64,000 nucleotides of DNA, taken from the NCBI RefSeq assembly GCF_900100395.1, contig NZ_FNFB01000004.1:124001-188000 (forward strand), given 5' to 3'. Source of the DNA: Nonomuraea maritima. GTDB taxonomy: Bacteria; Actinomycetota; Actinomycetes; Streptosporangiales; Streptosporangiaceae. This document shows, piece by piece, positions 1 through 7,282 of this stretch. The notes below the pieces were generated by a model. That model saw only the letters and a list, made by a program, of their open reading frames with translations, did not search any database and had not been told where the DNA came from. Numbering within the stretch: the stretch's first letter is position 1; each line of letters opens with the position of its first letter. Both the position numbers and the translations under genes were made by a program.

Positions 1-601
1 GCTGCGGCTCCAGCACGGCCTCCAGCTCGGGCGTCACGAGCCCGTGCCGGGCGCGGTCCTGCTCCTCCTGGAGGGACGCCTGGGTACGCAGCAACACGGC
101 GATCTCCCAGATCTGGCGCGGGAGCACCACCTCGTTCGCCAGGCCGTCGAGCATCCTGTGGCGCATGGCCAGCGAGGCGTAGACCGAGGTCACAGCCCGC
201 CTGGCGCGTTCCAGCAGGGCGCGGGCGGGCGGCGGCAGCTCCCGTACCAGGACGAGCCTTTCCGTGAGGACCGCCCGGTCGGCCCTCACGCCGAGCCACG
301 GGACGAAGGAGTCGATGACAACCAGGCGCTCCTCCTCCGTCAGGTCGGGGTCGGCGACGAAGTCGACGGTCCGGCGGACGTGGTCGCGCTCCCTGGCGAG
401 CAGGCGGCGCTCCTCGGCGGCGTCCTCCCTGCGGCGCAGCAGGTCGTACGTGAGGACGAGCCCGCACGGAGCCGCGAGGACCGCCACCAGGGCGATGACC
501 GGGCTCGCGAACCCGGCCACCGCACCGAGCACGGCGACGACCACCAGGACCGACACGCAGAGCGCTGCCGTGGCAAGCGCATGGCCGCCGCTCTTGGCCA
601 C
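1..601 (-). CDS. Partial membrane protein of unknown function (N-terminal part)
   Basis: An open minus-strand frame starts at a GTG (601-599) with a purine-rich GGGGGA four bases upstream, and runs off the left edge without a stop, so about 200 residues are visible. The N-terminus is short and basic. Two hydrophobic segments follow at about residues 8-27 and 30-47, separated by a short turn, as in a membrane hairpin. The rest is soluble, rich in Glu, Arg and Leu, and probably helical. I do not recognise a family. The gene seems to be transcribed alone, since the next gene upstream ends at 705. The C-terminus lies outside the window, so no function is proposed. Confidence 0.6.
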   Translation of the reverse strand, partial: MAKSGGHALATAALCVSVLVVVAVLGAVAGFASPVIALVAVLAAPCGLVLTYDLLRRREDAAEERRLLARERDHVRRTVDFVADPDLTEEERLVVIDSFVPWLGVRADRAVLTERLVLVRELPPPARALLERARRAVTSVYASLAMRHRMLDGLANEVVLPRQIWEIAVLLRTQASLQEEQDRARHGLVTPELEAVLEPQ

Positions 602-704
602 ACCGTCCCCCTCAACGCGAGTTCACGAAGTGCCCTGAGAGTTCACAATAAACCGCGATATCCGGGGGATCGCTAGAATCTGCCGACTTGCGATGGCTGC
701 GGGG

Positions 705-1448
705 TCAGCGGAGGTAGGAAGCGCCGTTCAGGTCGATGATCGTGCCGCTGGCCCACTCGGCCTCGGGAGAGGCCAGGTAGAGCACGGCTCCGGCGATCTC
801 CTCTGCGCGGGCCACCCGCCCGAACGGGCTCTGCGCCCGGATCGCGTCGCCGCGCGGAGCCTTGAGGTGCTCGTTCGTCATGTCCGTCTCGACGAAGCCG
901 GGCGCCACCGTGCCGACCGCGATGCCGCGCGGCGCGAGGGCGATGGCGAGCGACTGGCCGAGCGCGTTCATCCCGGCCTTGCTCGCCCCGTACGCCGGAC
1001 TGTCGGGTTCGCCACGGAAGGCGCCGCGCGACGAGACGTTGATCACCCGGCCGCCGGGGGGCATGTGGCGCAGCGCGCACCAGGTCACGTTCGCCGCGCC
1101 GACCAGATTGACGTCGAGGGTGCGCCGCCACGCCTGCTGCCACTCCTCGTACGTGGTCTCCGTGACGGGGTGGTGCAGGAACAGGCCCGCGTTGTTCACC
1201 AGGACGTCGATCGCGCCGAGCGCCTCGGCCGCCTCGTCGACCATCCGGCGCACCTGCTCGGCGTCGGCGACGTCCGCGCGGACGATCGTGTGCCCCTCCC
1301 CGGGCAGTTCGGCGAGCAGGCTCTCGGCCTCCTTCGCGGAGTCGCGGTGATGAATCGCGACCCGGTCCCCGCGAGCGGCGAACGCCGCCGCGACCGCCCG
1401 CCCGATTCCCCTCGACGCCCCGGTGACAAGTACTGCACGTCCACTCAT
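705..1448 (-). CDS. Short-chain dehydrogenase/reductase (FabG-like)
   Basis: A 247-residue classical SDR oxidoreductase that would use NAD(P)H to reduce or oxidise a carbonyl or alcohol; the substrate is unknown. The cofactor loop TGASRGIG is at residues 9-16, NNAG at 85-88, and the catalytic Ser140, Tyr153 and Lys157 fit the Ser-Tyr-x3-Lys pattern. A PGFVETDM segment follows, as in 3-oxoacyl-ACP-reductase-like members. The length is normal. I chose the ATG at 1448; an in-frame GTG at 1457 would add three residues, and neither has a strong ribosome site. It stands alone: the remnant on its right is on the opposite strand. FabG-like is a fold-level call, not proof of a role in fatty-acid synthesis. 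Confidence 0.85.
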   Translation of the reverse strand: MSGRAVLVTGASRGIGRAVAAAFAARGDRVAIHHRDSAKEAESLLAELPGEGHTIVRADVADAEQVRRMVDEAAEALGAIDVLVNNAGLFLHHPVTETTYEEWQQAWRRTLDVNLVGAANVTWCALRHMPPGGRVINVSSRGAFRGEPDSPAYGASKAGMNALGQSLAIALAPRGIAVGTVAPGFVETDMTNEHLKAPRGDAIRAQSPFGRVARAEEIAGAVLYLASPEAEWASGTIIDLNGASYLR

Positions 1449-1535
1449 CCCCCGCACACTAGAGGATCACGTACGGGCATCCCCCGCCGGGGCCTTCCCC
1501 GCATCTTCGCCCGTCTCCTGGGTAGCGGCGAGCGG

Positions 1536-1844
1536 ATGCGGATCGAGGACTGGTTCCTCGCAGAGGACGAACGCGACAATCCGGCCACCGCTCTGGCTCC
1601 CTGGACGTCGGGCAACGAGGTGCGCCCCCTGCTCCACGGCTCGACGTACGACGCCGAGCTGCTGGCCTGCCTGGAACGCCTCGGCGAGGGCGACTCCCTG
1701 ATGTTCGCTCACTGGCGCGGCGACCCCGACGAACGCCTCTCCCCCGATGGGCCGACCGTGGGCACGGCCCTCGCGCGGACGGCCGGGCGCGGTGCGTACG
1801 TACGCGGGCCCATCTGGCGCTCACACCTCGACCTGCTGCGCTTC
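1536..1844 (+). pseudogene. Phospholipase D-like protein, N-terminal fragment of a split gene
   Basis: This frame encodes about 103 residues that match the start of actinobacterial phospholipase D-like proteins: a short DWFL opening, NPATAL, GNEVRPLLHG, the conserved HWRGDPDERL and GPIWRSHLD. Similarity stops abruptly after Arg-Phe at 1844, and the next bases form the terminator hairpin of a different gene on the other strand. The continuation of the same protein appears in the same orientation from 4708, beyond 2.8 kb of unrelated genes. About 20 residues that normally join the two parts appear to be missing. Recognition of the family is from memory of its motifs. This part has no catalytic HKD motif and should be non-functional. 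Confidence 0.75.
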
Positions 1845-1845
1845 T

Positions 1846-1868
1846 GTCGTGGAGGGGCCCTCCACGAC
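1846..1868 (-). terminator. Hairpin terminator at the left end of the inserted segment
   Basis: A perfect 10-bp inverted repeat (GTCGTGGAGG and its complement) with a 3-base loop starts three bases beyond the stop codon of the minus-strand membrane-protein gene. No clear T run follows, which is common in high-GC actinobacteria. It begins one base after the phospholipase fragment ends, so it marks the left boundary of the inserted material. Confidence 0.6.
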
Positions 1869-1871
1869 TGG

Positions 1872-2549
1872 TCAGCTCACCTCGTGCGACAACGAGGCTG
1901 GGTTCAGGCGGATCAGGGTGATGCCGTACGCGATGATCCAGGCAACCCACATCAGCCAGCCGGCGAGGCCAAGGAGGCCGAGGGGGCCGGTGTGGTCGAT
2001 GACCAGGGGGGTGAGGGTGGCCGAGCCGAACAGCAGCGCGGCCGATGCCAGCCCCAGGGTGCCATGCCACGGCCGGATGAGACCGGCGCGCAGGCCGGCG
2101 ACGGACAGGCCGATGAGGGCGACTGCCAGGAAGGTGCCGTTGAGGGTGAACAGCGCGTCGTGCAGGACCCACAGTCCCCCGGCTGTGGCGCTGTCGCGCG
2201 CGGCCGTCGACGTGAGAGCGAGGCGGGTCGCGATGACCGCGGCGAAGGTGGCGTTCTGCAGTGCCAGGCCGGTGAACCCGAACAGTGACCACGCCTCGCC
2301 CCGGCCGCGTTCGAAGCGCCGCAGCGCGGAGACGGCGCCCGCGCCGAACAAGGTGGCCAGCAGCCAGGCGGAGGGAGTGAGCGCGGACGCGATGGCCACG
2401 ATATCGCCCTCGGTGCCGAAGAACGCGTTGACCTCGCCGATCTCGGCACCGGTGAGCGGCAGGCCGGCGGGCACCATGATCGCGTTGGCGAGGACGATCG
2501 TGACGGCGAAGCCAAGGGCGGCGATGCCGGTGAGTCGAGAGAAGTCCAT
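1872..2549 (-). CDS. Multi-pass integral membrane protein, family uncertain
   Basis: A 225-residue hydrophobic protein with about six membrane-spanning segments, starting with a helix directly after MDFSRLTG. The ATG at 2549 is supported by a strong GGAGG seven bases upstream. The length and layout recall DUF4386-type membrane proteins, but I cannot point to a decisive motif. It is the last gene of the segment inserted in the phospholipase-like gene, separated from the preceding four-gene operon by 104 bases that could hold its own promoter, and it ends in a hairpin. Function unknown. Confidence 0.75.
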   Translation of the reverse strand: MDFSRLTGIAALGFAVTIVLANAIMVPAGLPLTGAEIGEVNAFFGTEGDIVAIASALTPSAWLLATLFGAGAVSALRRFERGRGEAWSLFGFTGLALQNATFAAVIATRLALTSTAARDSATAGGLWVLHDALFTLNGTFLAVALIGLSVAGLRAGLIRPWHGTLGLASAALLFGSATLTPLVIDHTGPLGLLGLAGWLMWVAWIIAYGITLIRLNPASLSHEVS

Positions 2550-2653
2550 GACTGCCTCCGTATTCACGTTTGACGTGGTAGGGGCGAGCGCATGCCCTGA
2601 ATTGCCATATGTAGAGACAACGGGCTGTGGTGCTGGCGGCCGCCGCGCGCTGA

Positions 2654-3094
2654 TCAGGCGGTGCCTGCCGCGCAGACCAGGACGAAACCGATCAGCAGCA
2701 GCCAGGAGCGCACGCCCTGGAAGACCTCCCAGCGGCGGCGGGTCCGTTCCCATCCGGCGGGCGGGTGCGCCGGGTCCCAGCGTCCGGTGGCGATGTTGAT
2801 CGGGACGTTGACGGCGACGGTGAACCCCACCGCGACGGCGAACGCGACCACCGCGGACCAGGCGAGCCACCCGGGCCCGCTGCCCTCGATCGCGACGGCC
2901 ACCGCGAGCACCACGCACAGCGTCATCCCGACCGGCATGACCCGCCCGAATGTCTTGAGCAGGCCCTTCTCGACGGTGATGCGTTCGGTGCCGGGCAGAT
3001 GGCGCAGCACAGGATGGACGAAGGCATAGGAGCCGAACTCGGAACAGGCGACGAAACCGGTGACGGCCAGTGTGACGAAGACGAGCAGGTTCAC
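2654..3094 (-). CDS. DUF1772 (anthrone oxygenase-like) membrane protein
   Basis: A 146-residue protein with four predicted membrane helices and the conserved DUF1772 features: a charged loop after helix 1, a central PVGM segment, and the Asn-x-Pro-Ile-Asn plus Trp region (VNVPIN, then RWEVFQGVRSWL) near the C-terminus. Some DUF1772 members are called anthrone oxygenases, but for most the role is unknown. The start is GTG at 3094, which overlaps the TGA of the TetR gene as GTGA, so translation is probably coupled. A longer frame exists upstream but lies wholly inside the regulator gene. It is the last gene of the overlapping four-gene operon. Confidence 0.75.
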   Translation of the reverse strand: MNLLVFVTLAVTGFVACSEFGSYAFVHPVLRHLPGTERITVEKGLLKTFGRVMPVGMTLCVVLAVAVAIEGSGPGWLAWSAVVAFAVAVGFTVAVNVPINIATGRWDPAHPPAGWERTRRRWEVFQGVRSWLLLIGFVLVCAAGTA

Positions 3095-3729
3095 GGCGAC
3101 TCCGCGGGTAGTGGCCTCGACGGCGATGCGGCCCGCACAGCGGTCAACGCCGTCTCGATCAGCGCATCGGGCTCGGGCCATGGCATGTCGGGTTTGGTGA
3201 TGCGCAGGTCAATGGCGCCGTGCAGGGAAGCCCACAGCTCTGTGGCCAGCACGAACGCCGCACCGCGGCGGGCGGGCGACAGGCACGCGCTGACCGCATC
3301 GACCAGTACCTTGTAGGAGGCCGCGCCGGGATGCGCAGCGCCGGGCTCGAGCCCCAGCCCGGCCGGGCCCGCGTTCATGGCGCTGAACAGCACCCGGTAG
3401 TGCCCCGGCTGCTCCAGACCGCTCCGGACGTACGCCCTGGCGATCGCCTCGAGCCGCGCGACGGGGTCGCCGGCGGCGGACACGGCGGCGCTTTCGAGCT
3501 GCTCGGTGAACTCGGCGAACCGCTCGGCGATGACAACACGCAGCAACGCCTCCTTGTCCGGGAAGTGCCGGTAGACCGAGGGCGCGGTGACGCCTGCGGC
3601 GGCGGCGACGGCCCGCATGGTGAGCGCGTCGGCGTCGCCGAGCTGCGCCAGCAGGTCGGCGGCCACCCGGACCACCACTTCACGCAGCTCGTGCCCGGTG
3701 CCACGGCGCCTGCGGTGCGTTGCGGTCAT
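3091..3729 (-). CDS. TetR/AcrR-family transcriptional regulator
   Basis: A 212-residue one-component regulator. The N-terminal helix-turn-helix is clear at about residues 38-58 (TMRAVAAAAGVTAPSVYRHF followed by DKEALL). The larger C-terminal part is helical and should be the ligand and dimer domain, with a TetR_C-like AVSACLSPARRGA region. The start ATG overlaps the upstream oxidoreductase stop as ATGA, and its own stop overlaps the next start as GTGA. It is embedded in the operon it most likely controls. The cluster of GTTA/TAAC half-sites at 4592-4623, in front of the first gene, is the natural operator candidate; that link is inference. Confidence 0.85.
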   Translation of the reverse strand: MTATHRRRRGTGHELREVVVRVAADLLAQLGDADALTMRAVAAAAGVTAPSVYRHFPDKEALLRVVIAERFAEFTEQLESAAVSAAGDPVARLEAIARAYVRSGLEQPGHYRVLFSAMNAGPAGLGLEPGAAHPGAASYKVLVDAVSACLSPARRGAAFVLATELWASLHGAIDLRITKPDMPWPEPDALIETALTAVRAASPSRPLPAESP

Positions 3730-4175
3730 GGGGTGATGGTCTCGCCGTCCAGTAGCACGCGGACCAGAACCCGGCCGCTCGCGATAGCCGCGTGTACGTC
3801 TGCGGTGTCCGGGGTGCCGTCCGCGCCGACCCGGACCCGCGCCCAGCGCCCGTACGCGCGGTGGTCACGCACGAGTGCGGTGAGCGCCTCGGCCACAACA
3901 GTGGGCTCGCGCACCGCCTCGGCCACCGCCGCGACCCGGCGGCCCCGCAGCCGCAGCTCCACCGGCCCCCCGCCGTCGAAGTTGCGCCACCACCCACTCC
4001 TCGTGGTGATCAGCAGCTCGCGGTCACGCTGGAGGTAGTTGACGGGGGTGACGTAGCGGACGCCGCTGCGGCGCCCGGTGAAGCTCAGCAGGAGACTCCT
4101 CCGGCTCATCATCGGGTGCAGCGGTGAGGACAGGATCGCGGCCGGGATCCAGTTGCGCGGCGATGGGGTGGCCAT
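3726..4175 (-). CDS. Nitroreductase/deazaflavin (F420)-dependent oxidoreductase, Ddn-like
   Basis: A 149-residue protein of the split beta-barrel family that includes the mycobacterial F420-dependent nitroreductase Ddn. Visible family traits are an N-terminal SPLHPMMS segment, the TGRRSGVRYVTPVNY strand-turn-strand and WWRNFDGGGPVELRLRGR, which forms the cofactor pocket in relatives. It would use reduced F420 (or flavin) to reduce an unknown substrate in the cytoplasm. Start and stop codons both overlap neighbours as ATGA (SnoaL-like gene before, TetR after). The pairing with a SnoaL-like protein suggests small-molecule tailoring or detoxification. Confidence 0.8.
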   Translation of the reverse strand: MATPSPRNWIPAAILSSPLHPMMSRRSLLLSFTGRRSGVRYVTPVNYLQRDRELLITTRSGWWRNFDGGGPVELRLRGRRVAAVAEAVREPTVVAEALTALVRDHRAYGRWARVRVGADGTPDTADVHAAIASGRVLVRVLLDGETITP

Positions 4176-4573
4176 CAGACGACACCGCCGGGGCGCGGCA
4201 CACCCAGCCGCCGTCCCATCTCGTCGGCCAGCGCTTGCAACGTCGCGAGCGGCCGGACGAACAGCGTGAGATCCGAGATCCGCTCGTCCCGGTCCTGGCG
4301 GGCGACGAGCAGCCCGTCGGCCCGGCCGGGGTGGCCCGCGACCTGGGCGCCGAACATCAGAACCGAGGTGTCGCCGACGCCGCCGATGGTCGCCGACACC
4401 TCGATGTCGTGCAGCTCCCCGTCGAGTACAGCCCCGCTGATGTGAGACGCGGCACCGGCCCCCTTGATCGGCTCGTCGTGCACCGCGACCCGCGAGATGA
4501 CGTCCTCGGCCAGCACCACGGATACGGCAGTGGCGTCCTCCGCGGCGAGCGCCCGTTTCAGCTGATCCAGCAC
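4175..4573 (-). CDS. SnoaL-like / NTF2-fold protein, first gene of the operon
   Basis: A 132-residue protein with the alternating helix-strand pattern of the NTF2-like superfamily: an N-terminal helix pair (LDQLKRALAAEDA), a middle pocket region, and a C-terminal strand block ending ISDLTLFVRPL, as in SnoaL-like polyketide cyclase and limonene-epoxide-hydrolase relatives. I chose GTG at 4573 because GGAGGGGGA lies just upstream; a longer frame would run through the operator. Its TGA overlaps the ATG of the oxidoreductase gene. Enzymatic activity cannot be assigned from the fold alone; it may only bind ligand. Confidence 0.7.
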   Translation of the reverse strand: MLDQLKRALAAEDATAVSVVLAEDVISRVAVHDEPIKGAGAASHISGAVLDGELHDIEVSATIGGVGDTSVLMFGAQVAGHPGRADGLLVARQDRDERISDLTLFVRPLATLQALADEMGRRLGVPRPGGVV

Positions 4574-4591
4574 GGCTCCCCCTCCAAGTAG

Positions 4592-4623
4592 GTTAACGAC
4601 CGTTATGGTAACGTACGTTAACG
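4592..4623 (-). promoter_or_regulatory. Probable TetR operator/promoter cluster
   Basis: AT-rich, strongly symmetrical DNA in an otherwise GC-rich context, just upstream of the GTG at 4573. It contains GTTAACG (4592-4598), a perfect 12-bp palindrome TAACGTACGTTA (4609-4620) and CGTTAACG (4616-4623), so GTTA/TAAC half-sites occur at least four times in 32 bp. This is the kind of dyad bound by TetR regulators, and a TetR gene is third in the operon. Binding is inferred. Confidence 0.6.
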
Positions 4624-4633
4624 TATTTTTGCA

Positions 4634-4687
4634 GTGCGGGCCCGCGGACGAGTCAGCGGGCGCCGTCCGAAGCTCACCGAGGACCAG
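4634..4687 (+). pseudogene. Serine recombinase (resolvase/invertase) fragment
   Basis: Eighteen codons read VRARGRVSGRRPKLTEDQ, which closely follows the linker before the C-terminal helix-turn-helix of serine resolvases and DNA invertases (family pattern A-R-A-R-G-R-x-G-G-R-x-x-K-L-T). A stop codon lies five codons upstream in frame, and downstream the frame dissolves into the phospholipase remnant. The stretch is short, so chance similarity is possible. Its position exactly at the right edge of the inserted segment makes a recombinase remnant plausible. Confidence 0.45.
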
Positions 4688-4707
4688 GCACCGGCGGCCA
4701 GGCGCCG

Positions 4708-5358
4708 CTCGACACGCGCACAAAGGCGGGCGGCGCGCACCACCAGGAGTTCGTCGTCCTGCGCCACTACCGCGACCCCGCCCGTGACGTGGCCTTCGCC
4801 GGCGGCATCGACCTGTGCCACGGCCGCCGTGACGACGCCTCCCACGAGGGCGACCCGCAGCCCTCCCCCATGCCCCACGCGTACGGCGAGAACCATCGGG
4901 GCACGCCGGTGTACGTCCACGCGAAGGCGTGCGTGGTGGACGACGTCTGGGGCTCGGTCGGCTCCGACAACGTCAACCTGCGGTCGTGGACGTACGACTC
5001 CGAGCTGAGCTGCGCCGTCCTCGACGCCCGGGAGGACCCGCGGCCACCGCACGGCGCGCTGCGGTTCGCCCGGGACCTGCGGCTGGATCTCATGGCGGAG
5101 CACCTCGACCTGCCGGACGGACGGCGTGACGAGCTGTGCGACCCGGTGGCGGCCTTCGACGCGTTCGCCCGTTCGGCCGCGGCGCTGGACGCCTGGCACC
5201 GTCGCGGCCGCGTGGGGCCCCGCCCGCCCGGCCGCCTGCGGACGCACGCCGCTCCCCATCTGTCACGGGTTCGGAAACTGCTCGCGATGCCGCTGTACCG
5301 CTTCGCGGTCGATCCGGACGGCCGTCCGCCAGATTTGCGACGCTCGCGAGACTTCTAG
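4708..5358 (+). pseudogene. Phospholipase D-like protein, C-terminal fragment of the split gene
   Basis: From about 4708 the frame resumes the phospholipase D-like protein: LDTRTKAGG, then the first HKD region, VAFAGGIDLCHGRRDDA and HEGDPQP. It jumps from MPHAYGE straight to NHRGTPVYVHAK, so roughly 150 residues usually lying between the two HKD motifs are absent. The first HxK motif reads HHQEF, with Glu replacing the catalytic Lys; the second is intact (HAKACVVDD, then GSVGSDN). The C-terminal tail ends normally at TAG 5358. GTG codons inside could start a short product, but it would carry only one catalytic half. Together with 1536-1844 this is a decayed gene. Confidence 0.75.
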
Positions 5359-5456
5359 CCAATACGGCTGCCGCATCCTTTTTGGCAATGATCCGCAATC
5401 CTGAATAGCGACCGGATCGATTCACCCCATGGACGGAAATTCCATAGCTCGATCTT

Positions 5457-5482
5457 CGGTATGTGAGCTTGCTCACATACCG
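5457..5482. promoter_or_regulatory. Perfect 26-bp palindrome with CRP-type core
   Basis: Two perfect 12-bp arms (CGGTATGTGAGC and its complement) flank a central TT. The inner part reads TGTGA-N6-TCACA, the textbook consensus of CRP/GlxR-type cyclic-AMP receptor regulators. It is not followed by a T tract, so an operator fits better than a terminator. No recognisable start codon lies close by on either strand. Confidence 0.5.
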
Positions 5483-5985
5483 CTAAATCCATTCTCTTGG
5501 GACGATCAATCAGAAGATCGGACAAGGCGGCATTACGGTTATCAAGTGGACCTTGGAGCATGATCCCGAAACTCGGCATCAAATCCCCGCACTGATGCTT
5601 CACACCGCCGCATCCAGCGAGCCAAGCGTCGCGATCACGCGACCCCTGCGGCGGGGACGTGCCGCGACGGCGCGCCTTCGGCCACCTGGCACCGCGCAGC
5701 GATGGCACAGCCCTCGGCTCCTGCGGCGACCTCAGTTCTCACGCGGGTCGACGACCGGCGGCCCCCTTCCCGGCCCTCGCCGGCCCCGCAGCGGCGAGAC
5801 CTTGCGGGAGAGCACGGCAGCACGGCGGACCACCCGGCAGAGGAGCCCTGACAGGGTCTTACGAGAAGCCGGCCGGCGCGAGCGCCTCACACCCGGCCCC
5901 ATGGCCCTGGTGGGGTTCGGGCGTCCTGGCGTCACGGCCCCAGGCGGTTCTCCGGCATGCCACGGAGATCGGTCGGTCCGGATAC

Positions 5986-6021
5986 GCCGAGAGGCCGGTC
6001 CTTTGGGACCGGCCTCTCGGC
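5986..6021 (-). terminator. Terminator of tRNA-Val(CAC)
   Basis: A perfect 16-bp stem (5986-6001 with 6006-6021) with a TTTG loop lies three bases beyond the encoded CCA end of the minus-strand tRNA. It is the strongest hairpin in this part of the window. Confidence 0.8.
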
Positions 6022-6023
6022 GA

Positions 6024-6098
6024 TGGTGGGCGATACTGGGATCGAACCAGTGACCTCTTCGGTGTGAACGAAGCGCTCTCCCCCTGAGCTAATCGCCC
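6024..6098 (-). tRNA. tRNA-Val (anticodon CAC)
   Basis: Read on the minus strand, all arms fold: a 7-bp acceptor stem GGGCGAT/ATCGCCC, D arm with AGCTC, anticodon stem CTTCG/CGAAG around loop TTCACAC, and T arm ACTGG-TTCGATC-CCAGT. The anticodon CAC reads valine codon GUG. The discriminator base is A (6027), and CCA is encoded (6026-6024). It is a single gene, separate from the two Gly-Cys-Val clusters. Confidence 0.95.
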
Positions 6099-6827
6099 GC
6101 CCTTGCCGGCTCCTTCGCGGTGCCGACGGGGAAAACCATACCGCACTCCGGCACCTGCTGGCGAAGCGAAGTCCTCCGGACGCGATCTCCGCAGGCCACG
6201 ACGCCCGTCCGGACGGCGGACAGACCGTCCCGCCGCCCACCCGGACAACCCGAGGACCGTCCCAGGAGACCGGGCGGACGCCTCCCGAAGGCGACCGAGC
6301 GACCCGCCCCCCGTACCGGACGACACGCGACCCGCCAAGGGCGTCTCCGCGGCCGGCCTGTCACCCGCCCCGCGCGGCGGAGGGCCCGTCTCGCGGCCGG
6401 GGCCCCGCCGTCGAGGCGCGGGAAGGGCGAAGTTTCCCGGGTCGCGACGCGGCCGGAGATCCTCGCGGAGGCGGCGCCAGAGGGATTCGGGTGAAACGCG
6501 GCGGTTGCCCATCGGCACGGCGGGTGGGTGGCATACCATCGTCCTGTCCCGGAAGGCTGCGGCCACGATCTTTACGCGAGAAACGTTCATGGAGGAGCCG
6601 TCCGGGGCAGGCTCCAGAGCACGCAAAACCCTTGCAAATACGACCCGATTGATGCCGTTTAGCCAGGTAGATGCCTAAATGTCCAGCTGTGATGTGCGTT
6701 ACAGAAGGCCCCGGAAGCGGAATCTTTCCTACGGGTTTCTTCGTTCCGCGTCATAGCTCAGGACGAAGTCCGTCAGAGCAGCGAAAGCCCCGAAGAGGGG
6801 ACCTACGACGAAAAGGTTTGGCTGACG
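6099..6827. other. Gene-poor region upstream of ssgB
   Basis: About 730 bases without a convincing gene. The first 380 bases are extremely GC-rich and give only Arg/Pro/Gly-rich frames on both strands. From about 6530 the base composition drops toward that of a regulatory region leading to the ssgB start at 6828. The long leader suggests several promoters for ssgB; I cannot place them. Confidence 0.5.
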
Positions 6828-7244
6828 ATGAACAGCACCACCGTCTCCGCCGAGCTTGGCCTTCGGCTTGTGGTCCCCGACCGGACAACCGTCCCCCTGC
6901 TCGCCGGACTGAGCTACACAGCCGACGACCCGTATGCCATCCGTATGGCTTTCCACGTGGGGAATGACGAACCGGTCGAGTGGATCTTCGCCCGCGAGTT
7001 GCTGACCGTGGGCATCGTTCGACGCGTCGGCGACGGCGACGTGCAGGTCTGGCCCGCTAGGGCCGACGGCGAACGTACTTTGCACATCAGTCTCACCTCC
7101 CCGTTCGGTCAGGCGCTCTTCGAGGTGCCGCTGGCCCCGCTCACGGAGTTCCTCCACCGCACCTACGAGAAGGTGCCGGCGGGCCGGGAAACCGACTTCA
7201 TGGACCTGGACGCCGAGCTCACCAACATGCTCTGGCCGTCCTGA
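6828..7244 (+). CDS. ssgB: SsgB-type sporulation and cell-division regulator
   Basis: A 138-residue SsgA-like protein found only in morphologically complex actinobacteria. In Streptomyces SsgB recruits FtsZ to sporulation septa in aerial hyphae. Family traits include LPLLAGLSYTADDPYAI-type wording (here VPLLAGLSYTADDPYAIR), the conserved WIFARELL, and VQVWPARADG in the third block; the length matches SsgB (about 137). The start is ATG 6828, with an AAAAGG about ten bases upstream. It is preceded by a long untranslated region and followed by a convergent lipoprotein gene, so it is monocistronic. This is the best single indicator that the host sporulates. Confidence 0.9.
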   Translation: MNSTTVSAELGLRLVVPDRTTVPLLAGLSYTADDPYAIRMAFHVGNDEPVEWIFARELLTVGIVRRVGDGDVQVWPARADGERTLHISLTSPFGQALFEVPLAPLTEFLHRTYEKVPAGRETDFMDLDAELTNMLWPS

Positions 7245-7282
7245 CGGTCGGCGTCACCCGAGTCGGGGCGAGGAAGCCCGGC

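Larger units (their letters stand above)
5359..6023. other. Gene-poor intergenic region
   Basis: About 660 bases without a convincing gene. The first 230 bases are markedly less GC-rich and contain a perfect CRP-like palindrome (5457-5482). The remainder is GC-rich, with overlapping open frames of low-complexity Arg/Pro/Gly composition and no family similarity that I can see. A minus-strand frame over about 5355-5600 reads more like protein in its C-terminal part but has no supporting ribosome site or relatives known to me. The tRNA-Val terminator closes the region. Confidence 0.6.

Noticed and set aside
693..2288. A 531-residue plus-strand frame over the SDR gene and beyond
   Set aside because: Only the middle (1536-1844) carries recognisable protein, the phospholipase remnant. 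The flanks are antisense to the SDR and membrane-protein genes.
5457..5482. The 26-bp palindrome as a transcription terminator
   Set aside because: The loop would be only two bases and no T run follows; an operator is the better reading.
5355..5708. A 117-residue minus-strand frame with some ordinary-looking amino-acid composition
   Set aside because: No ribosome site, no family recognised, and it spans the sharp composition change and the CRP-like palindrome; kept as intergenic.
6103..6678. A 191-residue plus-strand frame upstream of ssgB
   Set aside because: Pro/Arg/Ser-rich low complexity in a very GC-rich segment that is open in several frames at once; no start signal or similarity.
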